Below, piece by piece: positions 25,682 through 34,216 of a stretch of 64,000 bases of DNA (its first letter is position 1; each line of letters begins with the position of its first letter). Source of the DNA: REEB95 sp035934235 (GTDB lineage Bacteria > Pseudomonadota > Alphaproteobacteria > ATCC43930 > CGMCC-115725); assembly GCA_035934235.1 (NCBI GenBank), contig DASYYB010000045.1:8664-72663 (forward strand), in the 5' to 3' direction. A program made the translations under genes and the position numbers. Under the pieces are notes generated by a model. The model was not told the DNA's origin. It worked only from the letters and a program-made list of their open reading frames with translations, and did no database searches.

Positions 25682-26662
25682 ATGCGTGCAATCCTCTGCC
25701 GTGAATACGGCGCCATCGACAAGCTCGCGGTAGCCGACGTGGCGGAGCCATCGCTCGGCGCGGGCGAGGTGCTCATCGACGTGCATGCGGCCGGAATCAA
25801 TTTCGGCGAGATGCTGATGGTGCTGGGCACGTACCAGGAAAAGCCGCCGCTGCCGTTCACGCCCGGTTTCGAGGCGGCCGGCGTCGTGCGGGCGACCGGC
25901 GACGGCGTGACGGCTGTGAAGCCCGGAGACCGGGTCATGGCAGCCCTGCCCCGGGGCGGCTATGCCGAGGTGGCGGTCGCCGCCGCGAGCGCCGTCTTTC
26001 CGATTCCGCCGGCGATGGATTTTGTCACCGCCGCGGGTTTTCCGATCGCCTACGGCACAGCTTATGGCGCCTTCGCCTGGCGCGCCCATCTCGCGCCCGG
26101 CGAGACTGTGCTGGTGCTCGGCGCTGCCGGCGGCGTCGGCCTAGCCGCGGTCGAGGTCGCCGCGGCCATGGGCGCGCGCGTCATCGCCGCCGCTGGCGAC
26201 GCCGAGAAATGCGCGGTCGCGCAGGCCCATGGTGCAATGCACACGATCGACTACCGCCGCGAGGATCTGCGCGAACGCGTGCGCACCCTGACCGACGGGC
26301 GCGGCGCCGACGTGGTGTTCGATCCGGTGGGCGGCGACGCGTTCGCCCAGGCGCTGCGCGCCGTCGCCTGGAGCGGCCGCATCCTGGTGATCGGCTTCGC
26401 CTCCGGCAGCGTGCCGCAGATTCCGGCGAACCATGTGCTTGTAAAGAACGTCGACATCATGGGCTTTCAGTGGGGCTCATACCGGACGCGCCGTCCTGAT
26501 TTATTGACACCCGGCTTTGCGCGTCTGGCCGGCTGGCATGCCGAAGGCCGCCTGCAACCCGTCGTTTCGCATCGGCTGCCGCTGGCGGCCGCGCCCGAGG
26601 CCTATCGCCTGCTGCGCGAGCGCCGGGCGACGGGCAAGATCGTGCTCGAGACCCGCGTCTGA
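25682..26662 (+). CDS. Zinc-independent NADPH:quinone reductase-like (MDR family)
   Basis: A 326-residue medium-chain dehydrogenase/reductase of the quinone-reductase branch. It has the N-terminal catalytic fold (AAGINFGEMLMVLGTYQEKPPLPFTPGFEAAG), the cofactor motif LGAAGGVGLAAVEVA and the ADVVFDPVGGD stretch. The catalytic and structural zinc cysteines of alcohol dehydrogenases are absent, as in NADPH:quinone oxidoreductases. It likely reduces a quinone or an enone with NADPH. It is transcribed alone, divergent from the IalB-like gene. Confidence 0.85.
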   Translation: MRAILCREYGAIDKLAVADVAEPSLGAGEVLIDVHAAGINFGEMLMVLGTYQEKPPLPFTPGFEAAGVVRATGDGVTAVKPGDRVMAALPRGGYAEVAVAAASAVFPIPPAMDFVTAAGFPIAYGTAYGAFAWRAHLAPGETVLVLGAAGGVGLAAVEVAAAMGARVIAAAGDAEKCAVAQAHGAMHTIDYRREDLRERVRTLTDGRGADVVFDPVGGDAFAQALRAVAWSGRILVIGFASGSVPQIPANHVLVKNVDIMGFQWGSYRTRRPDLLTPGFARLAGWHAEGRLQPVVSHRLPLAAAPEAYRLLRERRATGKIVLETRV

Positions 26663-26754
26663 GGCACGGAATTATCCTCAGGTTGTTCGCAAAACCTCTC
26701 GAAAGCGGCGCGCTGGCCGGTCTATGATGCGCGTGCCTTGGGAGGGGCAAGAGG

Positions 26755-27321
26755 ATGAGCGTCGTTCGTCAGGCGCGCCTCGAGGACGCGCAGGCGATCG
26801 CCAAGATCGAGATCGACACTTGGCGGGCGACGTATCCCGGCATGCTGCCCGATCGGGTCCTGCTCAACATGTCCGAGCGGCGCCAGACCGCCTCATGGGC
26901 CAGTTTCCTGCGCCATCGGCCGGAAGACGTCTGGGTCGCGCAACATCCGCATATCGGCGTCATCGGCTTCGGCAATTGCGGCGCGCAACGCGACGGCACG
27001 GTCGATTACACCGGTGAAATCTATACGCTCTACGTGCTGCCCGACCTGCAAGGCACGGGCGTGGGCCGCACGCTGATGGGCGCACTGTTTCAACGGCTCG
27101 AGGCGTCGGGCCATCGTTCGGCTCTGGTCTGGGTCGTGCGCGGCAATCCGGCGCGCTTCTTTTACGAGCGGCTGGGCGGCAAGCAAGTCATGCACCGGCC
27201 GATTCCCGTGGCCGGCCAGCCGGTCGAAGCGATCGCCTATGGCTGGCGCAACTTCAGCGCCGTGCTTGGGCGCCATGCCCGCTCGCGCGGCGAACCCACC
27301 GGCGAGCCGCCGGTCCAATAA
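26755..27321 (+). CDS. GNAT-family N-acetyltransferase
   Basis: A 188-residue GNAT enzyme. The acetyl-CoA binding segment IYTLYVLPDLQGTGVGRTLMGALFQRLEASG shows the Q/R-x-x-G-x-G/A signature. The opening VRQARLEDAQAIAKIEIDTWRATYPGMLP is typical of a group acting on small amines or the N-terminus of proteins. GGAGGGG lies about eight bases before the ATG. The substrate is not deducible. It converges with cobT, the two stops 12 bases apart. Confidence 0.85.
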   Translation: MSVVRQARLEDAQAIAKIEIDTWRATYPGMLPDRVLLNMSERRQTASWASFLRHRPEDVWVAQHPHIGVIGFGNCGAQRDGTVDYTGEIYTLYVLPDLQGTGVGRTLMGALFQRLEASGHRSALVWVVRGNPARFFYERLGGKQVMHRPIPVAGQPVEAIAYGWRNFSAVLGRHARSRGEPTGEPPVQ

Positions 27322-27333
27322 CGCGATCGGAAT

Positions 27334-29214
27334 TCAGGCGCGGGCGCGCAACGCCGGACGGCGGCGCGGCGGCGTTGCCGCCACCGGCCCGTCTTCGTTG
27401 AACAGTTCAGCCAGCCGCTCGAGCATGGTGCCGCCGAGCTGTTCAGCGTCGACGATGGTGACGGCGCGGCGATAATAGCGCGTCACGTCGTGGCCGATGC
27501 CGATCGCCGTCAGCTCGACCGGCGAACTGTGCTCGATCTGGCCAATGACCTCGCGCAAATGGCGTTCGAGGTAATTGCCCGGATTGACCGACAGCGTCGA
27601 ATCGTCGACCGGCGCGCCGTCGGAGATCACCATCAGGATCCGGCGCTGTTCCGGCCGCGCGAGCAACCGGTCGTGCGCCCAGATCAGCGCCTCGCCGTCG
27701 ATGTTTTCCTTGAGAATGCCCTCGCGCAGCATCAGGCCGAGGCTCTTGCGCGCGCGGCGCCACGGCTCGTCGGCCGCTTTGTAAATGATGTGGCGCAGGT
27801 CGTTAAGCCGGCCCGGACTGGGCGGCTTGCCCGCCGCGATCCAGCGCTCGCGCGACTGGCCGCCTTTCCACGCGCGCGTGGTGAAGCCCAAAATTTCGAC
27901 TTTGACGCCGCAGCGCTCCAGCGTGCGCGCCAGGATGTCGGCGCTCATCGCCGCGACCGTGATCGGCCGACCCCGCATGGAACCGGAATTATCGATGAGC
28001 AGCGTCACCACCGTGTCGCGAAATTCCATCTCCTTCTCGCGCTTGTAGGACAGCGGATAGACGGGGTTGGTGACGACGCGGTCGAGCCGGGCCGAATCGA
28101 GAATGCCTTCCTCGAGATCGAATTCCCACGAACGCGCCTGCTTGGCGAGCAGCCGACGCTGGAGCCGATTGGCGAGGCGCGCGATGACGCTTTGGAGATG
28201 CGCCAGTTGTTGGTCAAGCAGTCCGCGTAGGCGTGTCAGCTCGTCCGGATCGCACAGACCCGCCGCATCGACGATTTCGTCGCATTGGGTGGTGAAGGCG
28301 CGATAGGCCAGCGGATCCTCGTTGGCGCCGCGTTGACGCGGCATCTGTCCCGGCCGGCCGGGACGGCCCGGATCGTCGTCACCCGAGCCCGGCATCAATT
28401 CGCCCTGGATCTCTTCGGCGCCGGCGGCGTCGCCGTCCTGCTTCTCGTCGTCGGGCGCCCCGCCTTCGAGCGCGCCTTGCGCGTCCGCACTGGCGCTCTC
28501 GCCCTTGTTGCTCTCGCTGTCACCGTCGTCGGCTTTGTCGCTGTCGTCGTCGGCACTGTCCTCGGCGCCGTCGTCCTCGGCTTCGCCCAAATCGAGATCG
28601 AGATCCTGAATCAGCTGCCGGGCCGTGCGCGCATAGACCGCCTGATCGCGCATATGGCGTTCGAGCTCGATCAGGTCGCGCCCCACCTTGCCTTCGAGAT
28701 AGGGCCGCCACAGCTCGACCACCTGCCGCGCGGCCGGCGGCGGCGGCGCGCCGGCGAGCCGCTCGCGCACCAGCAGACGGATCGCCTCGGCCAGCGTCAC
28801 GTCGTTGCGTTCCGCCATCTGTTCGTAGCCTTGGCGGCGATACCGCTCGTCGAGCATGGCCGCCAGATTGCCGGCGACGCCGACCATGTTGCGCGAGCCG
28901 AGCGCTTCGACGCGCGCCTGCTCGATGCCTTCGAAAATACTGCGCGCAGTTTCGCCGGCAGGCGCGCGCCGCGCGTGCACGGCTGGATCGTGGAAGCGCA
29001 GCCGCAGGCCCAGCGCGTCGGCGGCGCCGCGGACCGGCGCCGCGTCCTTTTCCGCCAAGTCGCGCGGCGGCAACGGCAGCCGGATACGCGCGCCGGCGGC
29101 GCCGGCGGGCTCGGCGCCGTAGGTTACCGACACGTCGCCGCGGCGCGCGATGGCGCGCAACGCCGCTGCGGTCGACCGCTTGAAGGTTTCGACGGGTGAA
29201 TCGCTATCCGGCAT
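27334..29214 (-). CDS. cobT: Cobaltochelatase subunit CobT
   Basis: A 626-residue subunit of the aerobic ATP-dependent cobaltochelatase, which with CobS loads CobN for cobalt insertion into hydrogenobyrinate a,c-diamide. It has an N-terminal helical part, a long Asp/Glu-rich linker (about residues 200-290) and a C-terminal von Willebrand A domain with the MIDAS motif DNSGSM and EILGFTTRAWKGG. It follows cobS by 19 bases. Presence of CobS and CobT indicates the oxygen-dependent B12 pathway or a related chelatase; CobN is not in this window. Confidence 0.96.
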   Translation of the reverse strand: MPDSDSPVETFKRSTAAALRAIARRGDVSVTYGAEPAGAAGARIRLPLPPRDLAEKDAAPVRGAADALGLRLRFHDPAVHARRAPAGETARSIFEGIEQARVEALGSRNMVGVAGNLAAMLDERYRRQGYEQMAERNDVTLAEAIRLLVRERLAGAPPPPAARQVVELWRPYLEGKVGRDLIELERHMRDQAVYARTARQLIQDLDLDLGEAEDDGAEDSADDDSDKADDGDSESNKGESASADAQGALEGGAPDDEKQDGDAAGAEEIQGELMPGSGDDDPGRPGRPGQMPRQRGANEDPLAYRAFTTQCDEIVDAAGLCDPDELTRLRGLLDQQLAHLQSVIARLANRLQRRLLAKQARSWEFDLEEGILDSARLDRVVTNPVYPLSYKREKEMEFRDTVVTLLIDNSGSMRGRPITVAAMSADILARTLERCGVKVEILGFTTRAWKGGQSRERWIAAGKPPSPGRLNDLRHIIYKAADEPWRRARKSLGLMLREGILKENIDGEALIWAHDRLLARPEQRRILMVISDGAPVDDSTLSVNPGNYLERHLREVIGQIEHSSPVELTAIGIGHDVTRYYRRAVTIVDAEQLGGTMLERLAELFNEDGPVAATPPRRRPALRARA

Positions 29215-29233
29215 GGCCGTGGCCTCCGGCGCG

Positions 29234-30232
29234 TCAGCTTACGGTGACGCGGACGCCGCTTTCCTTGAGGTCGCTGCCGAAGCAGCGCTGGTAGTACTCC
29301 GCAACCGTGGCGCGTTCGACCTCGTCGCACTTGTTCAGGAAGGTGGTGCGGAAGGCGAAGGCCATGTCATTGAAGATACGGTTGTTCTCGGCCCAAGTGA
29401 TGACCGTGCGCGGCGACATCACGGTCGAGATATCGCCGTTGACGAAGCCGGCGCGCGTCAGCTCGGCCAGCGACACCATCGCGTGCACGATGCGGCGGCC
29501 TTCTTCGTTGTCATAGGACGGCGCCTTGGCAAGGACGATGTCGACCTCGGCGTCGTGTGGCAGGTAGTTCAGCGTCGCGACGATGTTCCAGCGGTCCATC
29601 TGGCCCTGGTTGATCTGCTGCGTGCCGTGATAGAGGCCGGTGGTGTCGCCAAGGCCGACCGTATTGGCGGTCGCGAACAGCCGGAAGGCCGGATGCGGGC
29701 GGATGACGCGGTTCTGATCGAGCAGCGTCAGCTTGCCCTCGACCTCGAGCACGCGCTGGATGACGAACATGACGTCGGGCCGGCCGGCGTCGTATTCGTC
29801 GAAGCAGAGCGCGGTCGGATGCTGCAGCGCCCAGGGCAGTAAGCCTTCGCGATATTCGGTGATCTGCAACCCGTCCTTAAGAACGATCGCGTCCTTGCCA
29901 ACCAAGTCGATACGGCTGATGTGGCTGTCGAGATTGATGCGGATCAGTGGCCAATTGAGGCGCGCCGCAACCTGTTCGATGTGCGTCGACTTGCCAGTGC
30001 CATGATAGCCCTGGATGAGAACGCGGCGGTTGTAGGCGAAGCCGGCGAGGATCGCGAGCGTGGTGTCGCGGTCGAAACGATACGCTTCGTCGAGATCCGG
30101 CACATGGTCGCTCGGCCGCGAGAAGGCCGGCACCTGCAAATCCGAATCAATGCCGAACGTCTGGCGCACCGAAACGGTGATGTCCGGCCGGTCGGGCGTC
30201 TCGCTGGGATGCATCGTGGTATCGACTGTCAT
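29234..30232 (-). CDS. cobS: Cobaltochelatase subunit CobS
   Basis: A 332-residue AAA+ ATPase, the size known for CobS. Walker A GYHGTGKST, Walker B CFDEYDAGRPDVMF, sensor-like FRLFATANTVGLGDTTGLY and the family opening RPDITVSVRQTFGIDSDLQVPAF are all clear. I start at ATG 30232, where this opening begins; upstream residues are unlike the family. It forms a ring complex with CobT. It lies 19 bases after the J-protein gene, so the three may be one transcript. Confidence 0.96.
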   Translation of the reverse strand: MTVDTTMHPSETPDRPDITVSVRQTFGIDSDLQVPAFSRPSDHVPDLDEAYRFDRDTTLAILAGFAYNRRVLIQGYHGTGKSTHIEQVAARLNWPLIRINLDSHISRIDLVGKDAIVLKDGLQITEYREGLLPWALQHPTALCFDEYDAGRPDVMFVIQRVLEVEGKLTLLDQNRVIRPHPAFRLFATANTVGLGDTTGLYHGTQQINQGQMDRWNIVATLNYLPHDAEVDIVLAKAPSYDNEEGRRIVHAMVSLAELTRAGFVNGDISTVMSPRTVITWAENNRIFNDMAFAFRTTFLNKCDEVERATVAEYYQRCFGSDLKESGVRVTVS

Positions 30233-30251
30233 AATCGCTTTCTGTCGCCGT

Positions 30252-30824
30252 TCACTGTTGCGAGGTGTAGCAGGCCTTGAGCGTCGAATAGGCCTGATTG
30301 ATGATTTTAAGACGCTCTTCAGCGTCCTTGTCGCCACCATGCGCGTCCGGATGGTTCTGCTTCACCAGCGCCTTGTAGCGCGCCTTGAGATCGGGCAGCG
30401 AAACCGGCTCGCTCAGGTCGAAAACCGCCAACGCACGCGCCTCGGGCGAGGCCGGATGGCGATGCGACGCGGTGCCGTTGCGGCTGGTCGCCGGCTCGTC
30501 GTCGTCGAGATCGAACAGACCGTCGCCCTTGAACTGCGCCTGATAGCGGAAGGTGCGCGATCCAAGCGGCCAAGTGGGTCGCTGCCACACGGTGTCGCGC
30601 CGGATTTCGCGTTCGATGTCGTCCGGCGACATGCCGGCGTAGTAGTTCCACGATGAGTTGTAGGTCCGGACGTGATCGAGGCAAAACCACAGATATTCGT
30701 GTAGTGCCGAACGCGACCGCGGCGCGCGGAATTCGCCCATGCCGGCGCAGCCGGGATGGTCGCACGGCCGGCGGTTTGCCGCCCTGTCCGGGTCGGCATG
30801 GCTCGCGCTTACGGGACGTGGCAT
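30252..30824 (-). CDS. J-domain protein with an N-terminal Cys/His cluster
   Basis: A 190-residue protein with a C-terminal J domain (about 128-185) holding the HPD motif in ALVKQNHPDAHGGD, which would stimulate the ATPase of an Hsp70. The N-terminal half has CDHPGC and, further on, WFCLDHV, a Cys/Cys/Cys/His set that could bind zinc, plus an aromatic stretch SSWNYYAGM. Family members sit beside cobS and bolA in many alphaproteobacteria. I start at ATG 30824; a longer frame to 30863 is possible but weak. It is divergent from bolA. Confidence 0.82.
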   Translation of the reverse strand: MPRPVSASHADPDRAANRRPCDHPGCAGMGEFRAPRSRSALHEYLWFCLDHVRTYNSSWNYYAGMSPDDIEREIRRDTVWQRPTWPLGSRTFRYQAQFKGDGLFDLDDDEPATSRNGTASHRHPASPEARALAVFDLSEPVSLPDLKARYKALVKQNHPDAHGGDKDAEERLKIINQAYSTLKACYTSQQ

Positions 30825-30934
30825 GATGATCGATAGTATGGAGAGCCGGTCGATTCCTGACAAGGCTGTGCCAGTTTAAGGTTGCCGATACCGGTAAAAT
30901 GGGCCGTTTTTCAAGGAATTAAAGGGTTAATCGC

Positions 30935-31219
30935 GTGTCCGGATCAGTCGCCGAGCGAATCCGCAGCAAACTTGCCATCCTCCAGCCGACGCGGCTCGTC
31001 GTTCATGACGATTCCGGCCGTCACGCCGGACACGCGGGCGCACGTCCCGGCGGCGAAAGCCACTTTCGCCTGGAGATCGTTTCATCGGCCTTTGCCGGCG
31101 AGAGCCGGGTTGCGCGCCAGCGGCGGGTCTATGCGCTGCTCGCCGACGAGCTCCAATCGGGCGTGCACGCGCTTCAGTTGACGACCCTGACGCCCGACGA
31201 GGATCGCCGCACCGGCTGA
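30935..31219 (+). CDS. bolA: BolA-family protein
   Basis: A 94-residue BolA-type protein. The fold is visible as an N-terminal helix SVAERIRSKLAIL, the beta strand LVVHDDSGRH, the variable loop, SHFRLEIVSSAFAGESRVARQRRVYALLADEL and a C-terminal strand LQLTTL. BolA proteins pair with monothiol glutaredoxins and bind [2Fe-2S] clusters. It starts at GTG 30935 with no strong ribosome-binding site. It is divergent from the J-protein gene. The glutaredoxin at 47749 is the dithiol type, so its usual partner is not in view. Confidence 0.88.
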   Translation: MSGSVAERIRSKLAILQPTRLVVHDDSGRHAGHAGARPGGESHFRLEIVSSAFAGESRVARQRRVYALLADELQSGVHALQLTTLTPDEDRRTG

Positions 31220-31251
31220 GCAATCGGCGATTCCCAAATCACAATCTAGGG

Positions 31252-31267
31252 TTGTGTCACGCCACAA
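31252..31267. repeat. Inverted repeat TTGTG-n6-CACAA upstream of the RHH gene
   Basis: TTGTG-tcacgc-CACAA is a perfect 5-6-5 inverted repeat 50-65 bases before the RHH start codon. It could be a second protein-binding site, but 5-bp arms can arise by chance. Confidence 0.3.
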
Positions 31268-31282
31268 AGGTTCTCTTAATGG

Positions 31283-31310
31283 TTGCGTCGTACGCAAATC
31301 GCGCTAACAT
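31283..31310 (+). promoter_or_regulatory. Palindrome and promoter-like elements before the RHH gene
   Basis: TTGCGT-cgt-ACGCAA (31283-31297) is a perfect 15-bp inverted repeat. Its left arm can serve as a -35 (TTGCGT, 31283-31288) followed after 16 bases by a -10-like TAACAT (31305-31310). Transcription would then start about at the ATG. No ribosome-binding site precedes the start, so a leaderless message is possible. A ribbon-helix-helix protein could repress itself here. Confidence 0.45.
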
Positions 31311-31316
31311 TTAGTA

Positions 31317-31664
31317 ATGGACCCCATTGAGTACAGTCTGGCCGGTCATGATCGGACAGCAAGCAGCGAAAAGGTGCATACCAGTTCTACACGTTCCACA
31401 CTGGTCAATCGCAACGTCACGGTCGAAGGCCACCGCACCAGCATCCGCCTCGAGCCGGCGATGTGGGAAGCGCTGAACATGGTCTGCAAGCGCGAGAACA
31501 AGAACCTGAACGAACTGGTCACGACGATCGCGCGCAGCCGCAATCAATCGACGCTCACTGCCGCGATCCGGGTTTTCCTGCTGACCTATTTCCAGGCGGC
31601 GGCCACCGACGAAGGCCATTTGCGCGCGGGACACGGCGTCGCACGCTCGCGCATTCGCCTCTGA
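31317..31664 (+). CDS. Ribbon-helix-helix DNA-binding protein
   Basis: A 115-residue protein of the RHH_4 group. The strand-helix-helix core lies at about residues 33-88: STLVNRNVTVEGHRTSIRL, then WEALNMVCKRENKNLNELVTTIARSR, then TLTAAIRVFLLTYFQ. The first 28 and last 25 residues are polar and probably flexible. Such proteins bind DNA as dimers of dimers at short palindromes. One lies in its own promoter region. No toxin gene is next to it, so it is not obviously an antitoxin. It converges with the DUF2889 gene, nine bases apart. Confidence 0.82.
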   Translation: MDPIEYSLAGHDRTASSEKVHTSSTRSTLVNRNVTVEGHRTSIRLEPAMWEALNMVCKRENKNLNELVTTIARSRNQSTLTAAIRVFLLTYFQAAATDEGHLRAGHGVARSRIRL

Positions 31665-31673
31665 CGCGCACGA

Positions 31674-32246
31674 TCAGTTGCGCGCGCCGGTGTAATAATC
31701 AGGCCATAGACGTTTGACGATTTCGCCATCGCTGCGGAATGCGTGACACGTGTCGATGAGCCGCGATCGCTCCCTCGGCGATTGTGGCGGCGCGTCGCCG
31801 CTAGCCTGCGTCAGACGGCGGCGATAGGGATAGATTGTCTGATACGCGGTGGTCGCGATCGGCCCCATGAGTTCGACCAAATGAGTGCAGCCTTCGACCC
31901 CGCCCAACCGCTCGCGGACCTGCGAGAGAAAGCCCGGCCGGATGCTCAAGCCTTCGAGACGGGCAAAGTTTGGCGCGATCATCGGGCAAACCGCGAACGG
32001 GCTCTTGTCGGTCACGACTTCGATGCGCCGCACGATCAGATCGTCGTCGACGGTGACCCGAGCCCACATGTCGTGCACCGGATCGCCGGCCTCGATACGG
32101 CCGCGATAATCGTTGTCGAACGCATACGTCTTGGTGTCGGTGAGATGCCCTTCGATGTCCCATAAGCCGTCGTCGCGGCGATAACCGCAGCAATGGACCT
32201 GGCGCGTGTGGATGTGCTGACGCGACGGCGCAGGCGACAACGGCAT
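31674..32246 (-). CDS. DUF2889 family protein
   Basis: A 190-residue protein of the DUF2889 family. It shows HTRQVHCCGYRRDDGLWDIEGHLTDTKTY at the start, the WARVTVDDDLIVRRIEVVTDKSPF block and the ending SRLIDTCHAFRSDGEIVKRLWPDYY. The family is found in bacteria that break down aromatic or carboxylic compounds, but its biochemical role is not established. No signal peptide. Start at ATG 32246. It is transcribed towards the RHH gene, which it converges with. Confidence 0.8.
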   Translation of the reverse strand: MPLSPAPSRQHIHTRQVHCCGYRRDDGLWDIEGHLTDTKTYAFDNDYRGRIEAGDPVHDMWARVTVDDDLIVRRIEVVTDKSPFAVCPMIAPNFARLEGLSIRPGFLSQVRERLGGVEGCTHLVELMGPIATTAYQTIYPYRRRLTQASGDAPPQSPRERSRLIDTCHAFRSDGEIVKRLWPDYYTGARN

Positions 32247-32274
32247 GACCGGACCTCCGGAACAGGCGGCCTAT

Positions 32275-33399
32275 TTAGAGAGCGTGCGCCGGCCGCGCCA
32301 GCGTCTTGACCGCATCGTGTAGGAACGCGCGTAGCGTATCAGCGGCGACGTCGCGGCTGACGAAGGCCTGGCCGATATCGCGGACCAAGATGAGGCTGAT
32401 CCGGCCATCCTTGACCTTCTTGTCCTTGTGCATGAGCTCGAACAAGACATTGGCGTCGGCACCGTCGATTTCGGTGCGCAGGCCGACGCTGGCGAAATGG
32501 CGGCGCACGCGGTTGGCGGCGTCTTGCGAACAGAGCTTCAACCGGGCCGAAAGATCGAATGCCATCGCCATGCCGAGCGCAACCGCCTCGCCATGCAGCA
32601 GCGCGTTGCCGAAGCCAGCCGCGGCCTCCAAGGCATGGCCAAAGGTGTGGCCAAAATTCAGCAACGCGCGCTCGCCGGCCTCGCGCTCGTCGGCGGCAAC
32701 TACCGCTGCCTTGGCGGCGCAGCTGCGCAGCACCGACTCGCGCCGGAGGTCCGGATCGCCTTTGAGCAATGCACCGGCGTTGCTCTCGAGCCAATCGTAG
32801 AAGCCACGGTCGCGGATCAACCCGTACTTCACGACCTCGGCATAGCCCGCCAGCAGCTCGCGTTGCGGCAAGGTGCCGAGCGTGTCGGTATCGGCGATGA
32901 CCAGAACCGGTTGGTGAAAGGCGCCGACCAAATTCTTTCCCTGGCGCGTGTCGATCGCGGTCTTGCCGCCGACCGAGCTGTCGACTTGCGCCAACAGCGT
33001 CGTCGGCACCTGGACGTAATCGAGACCGCGCAACAGCGTCGCCGCCGCGAACCCGGCGAGGTCGCCGACCACGCCGCCGCCGAGCGCGACAATCGGCGTC
33101 GCGCGCTCGACGCCAGCCGCCAGGATGTCCTCGCACAGCTTCTGGAAATGGGCGAAATCCTTCGTCTCCTCGCCGGGCGGCAGGACGATCGCGGCGTGCG
33201 CGATGCCGGCGGCGTCGAAACCGCGGCGCAGCGTGTCGAGATGCAACCGCGCCACGTTCGCATCGGTCACGATCAGGGCGCGTTTCTGGCGCATGACGCC
33301 GGCGATCAGCGCGCCCGCCTGGGTCAGCAACCGCACACCGACGACGATATCGTAGCTACGCGCGCCAAGCTCGACGCGCAGCCGCTGGGCTTCGTTCAT
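32275..33399 (-). CDS. aroB: 3-dehydroquinate synthase
   Basis: A 374-residue NAD-dependent enzyme that cyclises DAHP to 3-dehydroquinate, the second step of the shikimate pathway. Visible blocks: PPGEETKDF, the NAD loop VALGGGVVGDLAGFAAATLLRG, PTTLLAQVDSSVGGKTAI, the zinc-ligand segment LLNFGHTFGHALE and LHGEAVALGMAMA. Start at ATG 33399, which overlaps the aroK stop by four bases (ATGA). The upstream frame overlaps aroK and has no family sequence. Confidence 0.97.
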   Translation of the reverse strand: MNEAQRLRVELGARSYDIVVGVRLLTQAGALIAGVMRQKRALIVTDANVARLHLDTLRRGFDAAGIAHAAIVLPPGEETKDFAHFQKLCEDILAAGVERATPIVALGGGVVGDLAGFAAATLLRGLDYVQVPTTLLAQVDSSVGGKTAIDTRQGKNLVGAFHQPVLVIADTDTLGTLPQRELLAGYAEVVKYGLIRDRGFYDWLESNAGALLKGDPDLRRESVLRSCAAKAAVVAADEREAGERALLNFGHTFGHALEAAAGFGNALLHGEAVALGMAMAFDLSARLKLCSQDAANRVRRHFASVGLRTEIDGADANVLFELMHKDKKVKDGRISLILVRDIGQAFVSRDVAADTLRAFLHDAVKTLARPAHAL

Positions 33400-33965
33400 G
33401 GTGCGACGCCTGCGTGTACGCCGAGATGGGGCGCCAGAGCCGCCAGTACGCGCTCGAGCGTCACCTCGGCCGGACCGTCGATGCTGTCGACGGCGATATC
33501 GGCCTCGGCATAGACCGGATAGCGTTGCGCCATGAGCCCCTCGAGGATGGTGCGCGGATCGCCGTCGTTCAGCAACGGCCGATTGTTTCGGCGAATCACT
33601 CGCGCCAGCATCAGGTCGAGATCGGCGCGCAGCCAAACGGTGACGGCGCGCTCGCGCAGCAGCTCCCGCGTCGACGAATCCATGAAAGCGCCACCGCCGG
33701 TGGCGAGTACGTGCGGCGGATTGGCCAGCAGGCGCCGGATCACCTCGCGCTCGCGGTCGCGGAAAAACGGCTCGCCGCTCTCAGCGAAAATCTCCGCGAT
33801 CGTGGCGTTGGCTGCTTTCTCGATCTCGGCATCGGCGTCGGCGAACTCGACGCCGAGCCGCTGCGCCAGCCGTCGTCCGACTGCGGTTTTGCCCGCGCCC
33901 ATCAGCCCGACGAGTGCGATCGTCTTGGTGACGCGCAAATCGCGGTGTGGCGTTGAAACGCTCAT
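33396..33965 (-). CDS. aroK: Shikimate kinase
   Basis: A 189-residue P-loop kinase that phosphorylates shikimate at O3. Walker A GLMGAGKTAVG, the shikimate-binding DADAEIEKA, the ATGGGAF segment and the lid region RNNRPLL are present. Its stop overlaps the aroB start, so the two are coupled. ATG 33965 is preferred to an upstream frame since the P-loop then lies at the normal distance. It is divergent from the small membrane protein at 34076. Confidence 0.96.
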   Translation of the reverse strand: MSVSTPHRDLRVTKTIALVGLMGAGKTAVGRRLAQRLGVEFADADAEIEKAANATIAEIFAESGEPFFRDREREVIRRLLANPPHVLATGGGAFMDSSTRELLRERAVTVWLRADLDLMLARVIRRNNRPLLNDGDPRTILEGLMAQRYPVYAEADIAVDSIDGPAEVTLERVLAALAPHLGVHAGVAP

Positions 33966-34075
33966 GCGGCGCCGATAAACTGGCGGTGTTTGGTCATCGC
34001 CGGAGCCTAGCATACCGCCGGGATTCGCCGCCATTCGGCCCGCGCAGATCGGGCTCGTCGAGGAAATCGGAGTCC

Positions 34076-34216
34076 ATGGGAAAATTCATTTTGATCGCGT
34101 TCGCGACCCTGATCGTGTTGGTCGTCGTGGGCGGCGGAGTCCTGGCCGTATGGCACGTGCCGGCGCCGATGGCGCACGTCGAGCACCCCATTCCCGATGC
34201 GCAACTGCCGCATTGA
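34076..34216 (+). CDS. Small membrane peptide upstream of the secreted helical protein
   Basis: A 46-residue frame with one hydrophobic helix (FILIAFATLIVLVVVGGGVLAVW) and a Pro/His-rich tail (APMAHVEHPIPDAQLPH). GGAG lies four bases before ATG 34076. Its end overlaps the start of the next gene by 20 bases. The size and position suggest a real membrane-tethered small protein, but it has no known family. Confidence 0.5.
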   Translation: MGKFILIAFATLIVLVVVGGGVLAVWHVPAPMAHVEHPIPDAQLPH

